Shown: positions 5,125 through 5,195 of the stretch, piece by piece
Layout: the number at the start of each line of letters is the position of its first letter
How positions within the stretch are numbered: the first letter of the stretch is position 1
Assembly (NCBI GenBank): GCA_964452155.1
Contig: CAYVLC010000168.1
Span: 1 to 5,195, forward strand
Source: UBA2632 sp964452155
GTDB lineage: Bacteria; Bacteroidota; Bacteroidia; Bacteroidales; Dysgonomonadaceae
Direction: 5' to 3'
DNA length: 5,195 nucleotides
The notes under the pieces: generated by a model
The model's database searches: none
What the model was told of the DNA's origin: nothing
Seen by the model: only the letters and a program-made list of their open reading frames with translations
Program-made: the position numbers and the translations under genes

Positions 5125-5195
5125 CACAGAACGTACACCTCAAAACTCAAAATCATACACTCCATATATCAATGACTCCGTCCTGAATCTTTTAA
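5125..5195. other. Right edge, no gene seen
   Basis: Frames on both strands are interrupted by stops within a few tens of bases, and no coding signal, promoter box or RNA gene is recognisable. Confidence 0.5.

Noticed and set aside
4399..5195. Insertion sequence or other mobile element
   Set aside because: No transposase or integrase frame, no paired terminal inverted repeats and no target-site duplication could be found; the inverted repeats present are short local hairpins.

Overview
The window looks like a chromosomal segment from an AT-rich member of the Bacteroidota, probably Bacteroidales. Both real transcription units are preceded by a TAnnTTTG box, the typical -7 element of this phylum. 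The start codons have A-rich leaders instead of Shine-Dalgarno sequences, and the aminotransferase is of the type common in that group. Genus cannot be told from the sequence alone.

Layout. Bases 1-224 are non-coding and hold a C8 tract and a strong GC hairpin, probably the terminator of the first gene. Bases 225-1418 (minus strand) encode a complete PLP-dependent aspartate aminotransferase of subgroup I-beta, a housekeeping gene. Bases 1419-1719 form a divergent intergenic region with a promoter at each end and an 8-bp inverted repeat between them. Bases 1720-3249 and 3286-4398 (plus strand) encode two different DUF262-family proteins, 36 bp apart and almost certainly one operon. Bases 4399-5195 hold no convincing gene. 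They contain seven or eight degenerate tandem copies of a 41-42 bp unit (about 4555-4880), then three hairpins that look like terminators on one strand or the other, and a short direct repeat.

Function. DUF262 is the N-terminal domain of the GmrSD and SspE type of phage-defence nucleases, where its DGQQR motif belongs to nucleotide-dependent sensing of modified DNA and a C-terminal HNH (DUF1524) domain cuts. The two proteins match two distinct DUF262 branches. One has an IPxxQxxYxW opening and an LNxxKIxL-xx-AELI segment. The other has an IPxxxRDYxxGR opening and a TRGKxxTxFENFK segment. I infer a two-component defence-like module inserted beside a housekeeping gene.

The most notable point is that both proteins stop early. 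The first ends just after RFPFHLYKK, where I expect relatives to run on into the HNH catalytic region, and the second ends at 370 residues. Each also has changes at motif positions that are usually conserved. The pair may be a nuclease-less, signalling-type variant, or an old system that has lost its effector domains but kept open frames. The non-coding repeat array directly downstream is the other unexplained feature: its period is close to four helical turns, and its minus strand is almost free of stops in one frame.
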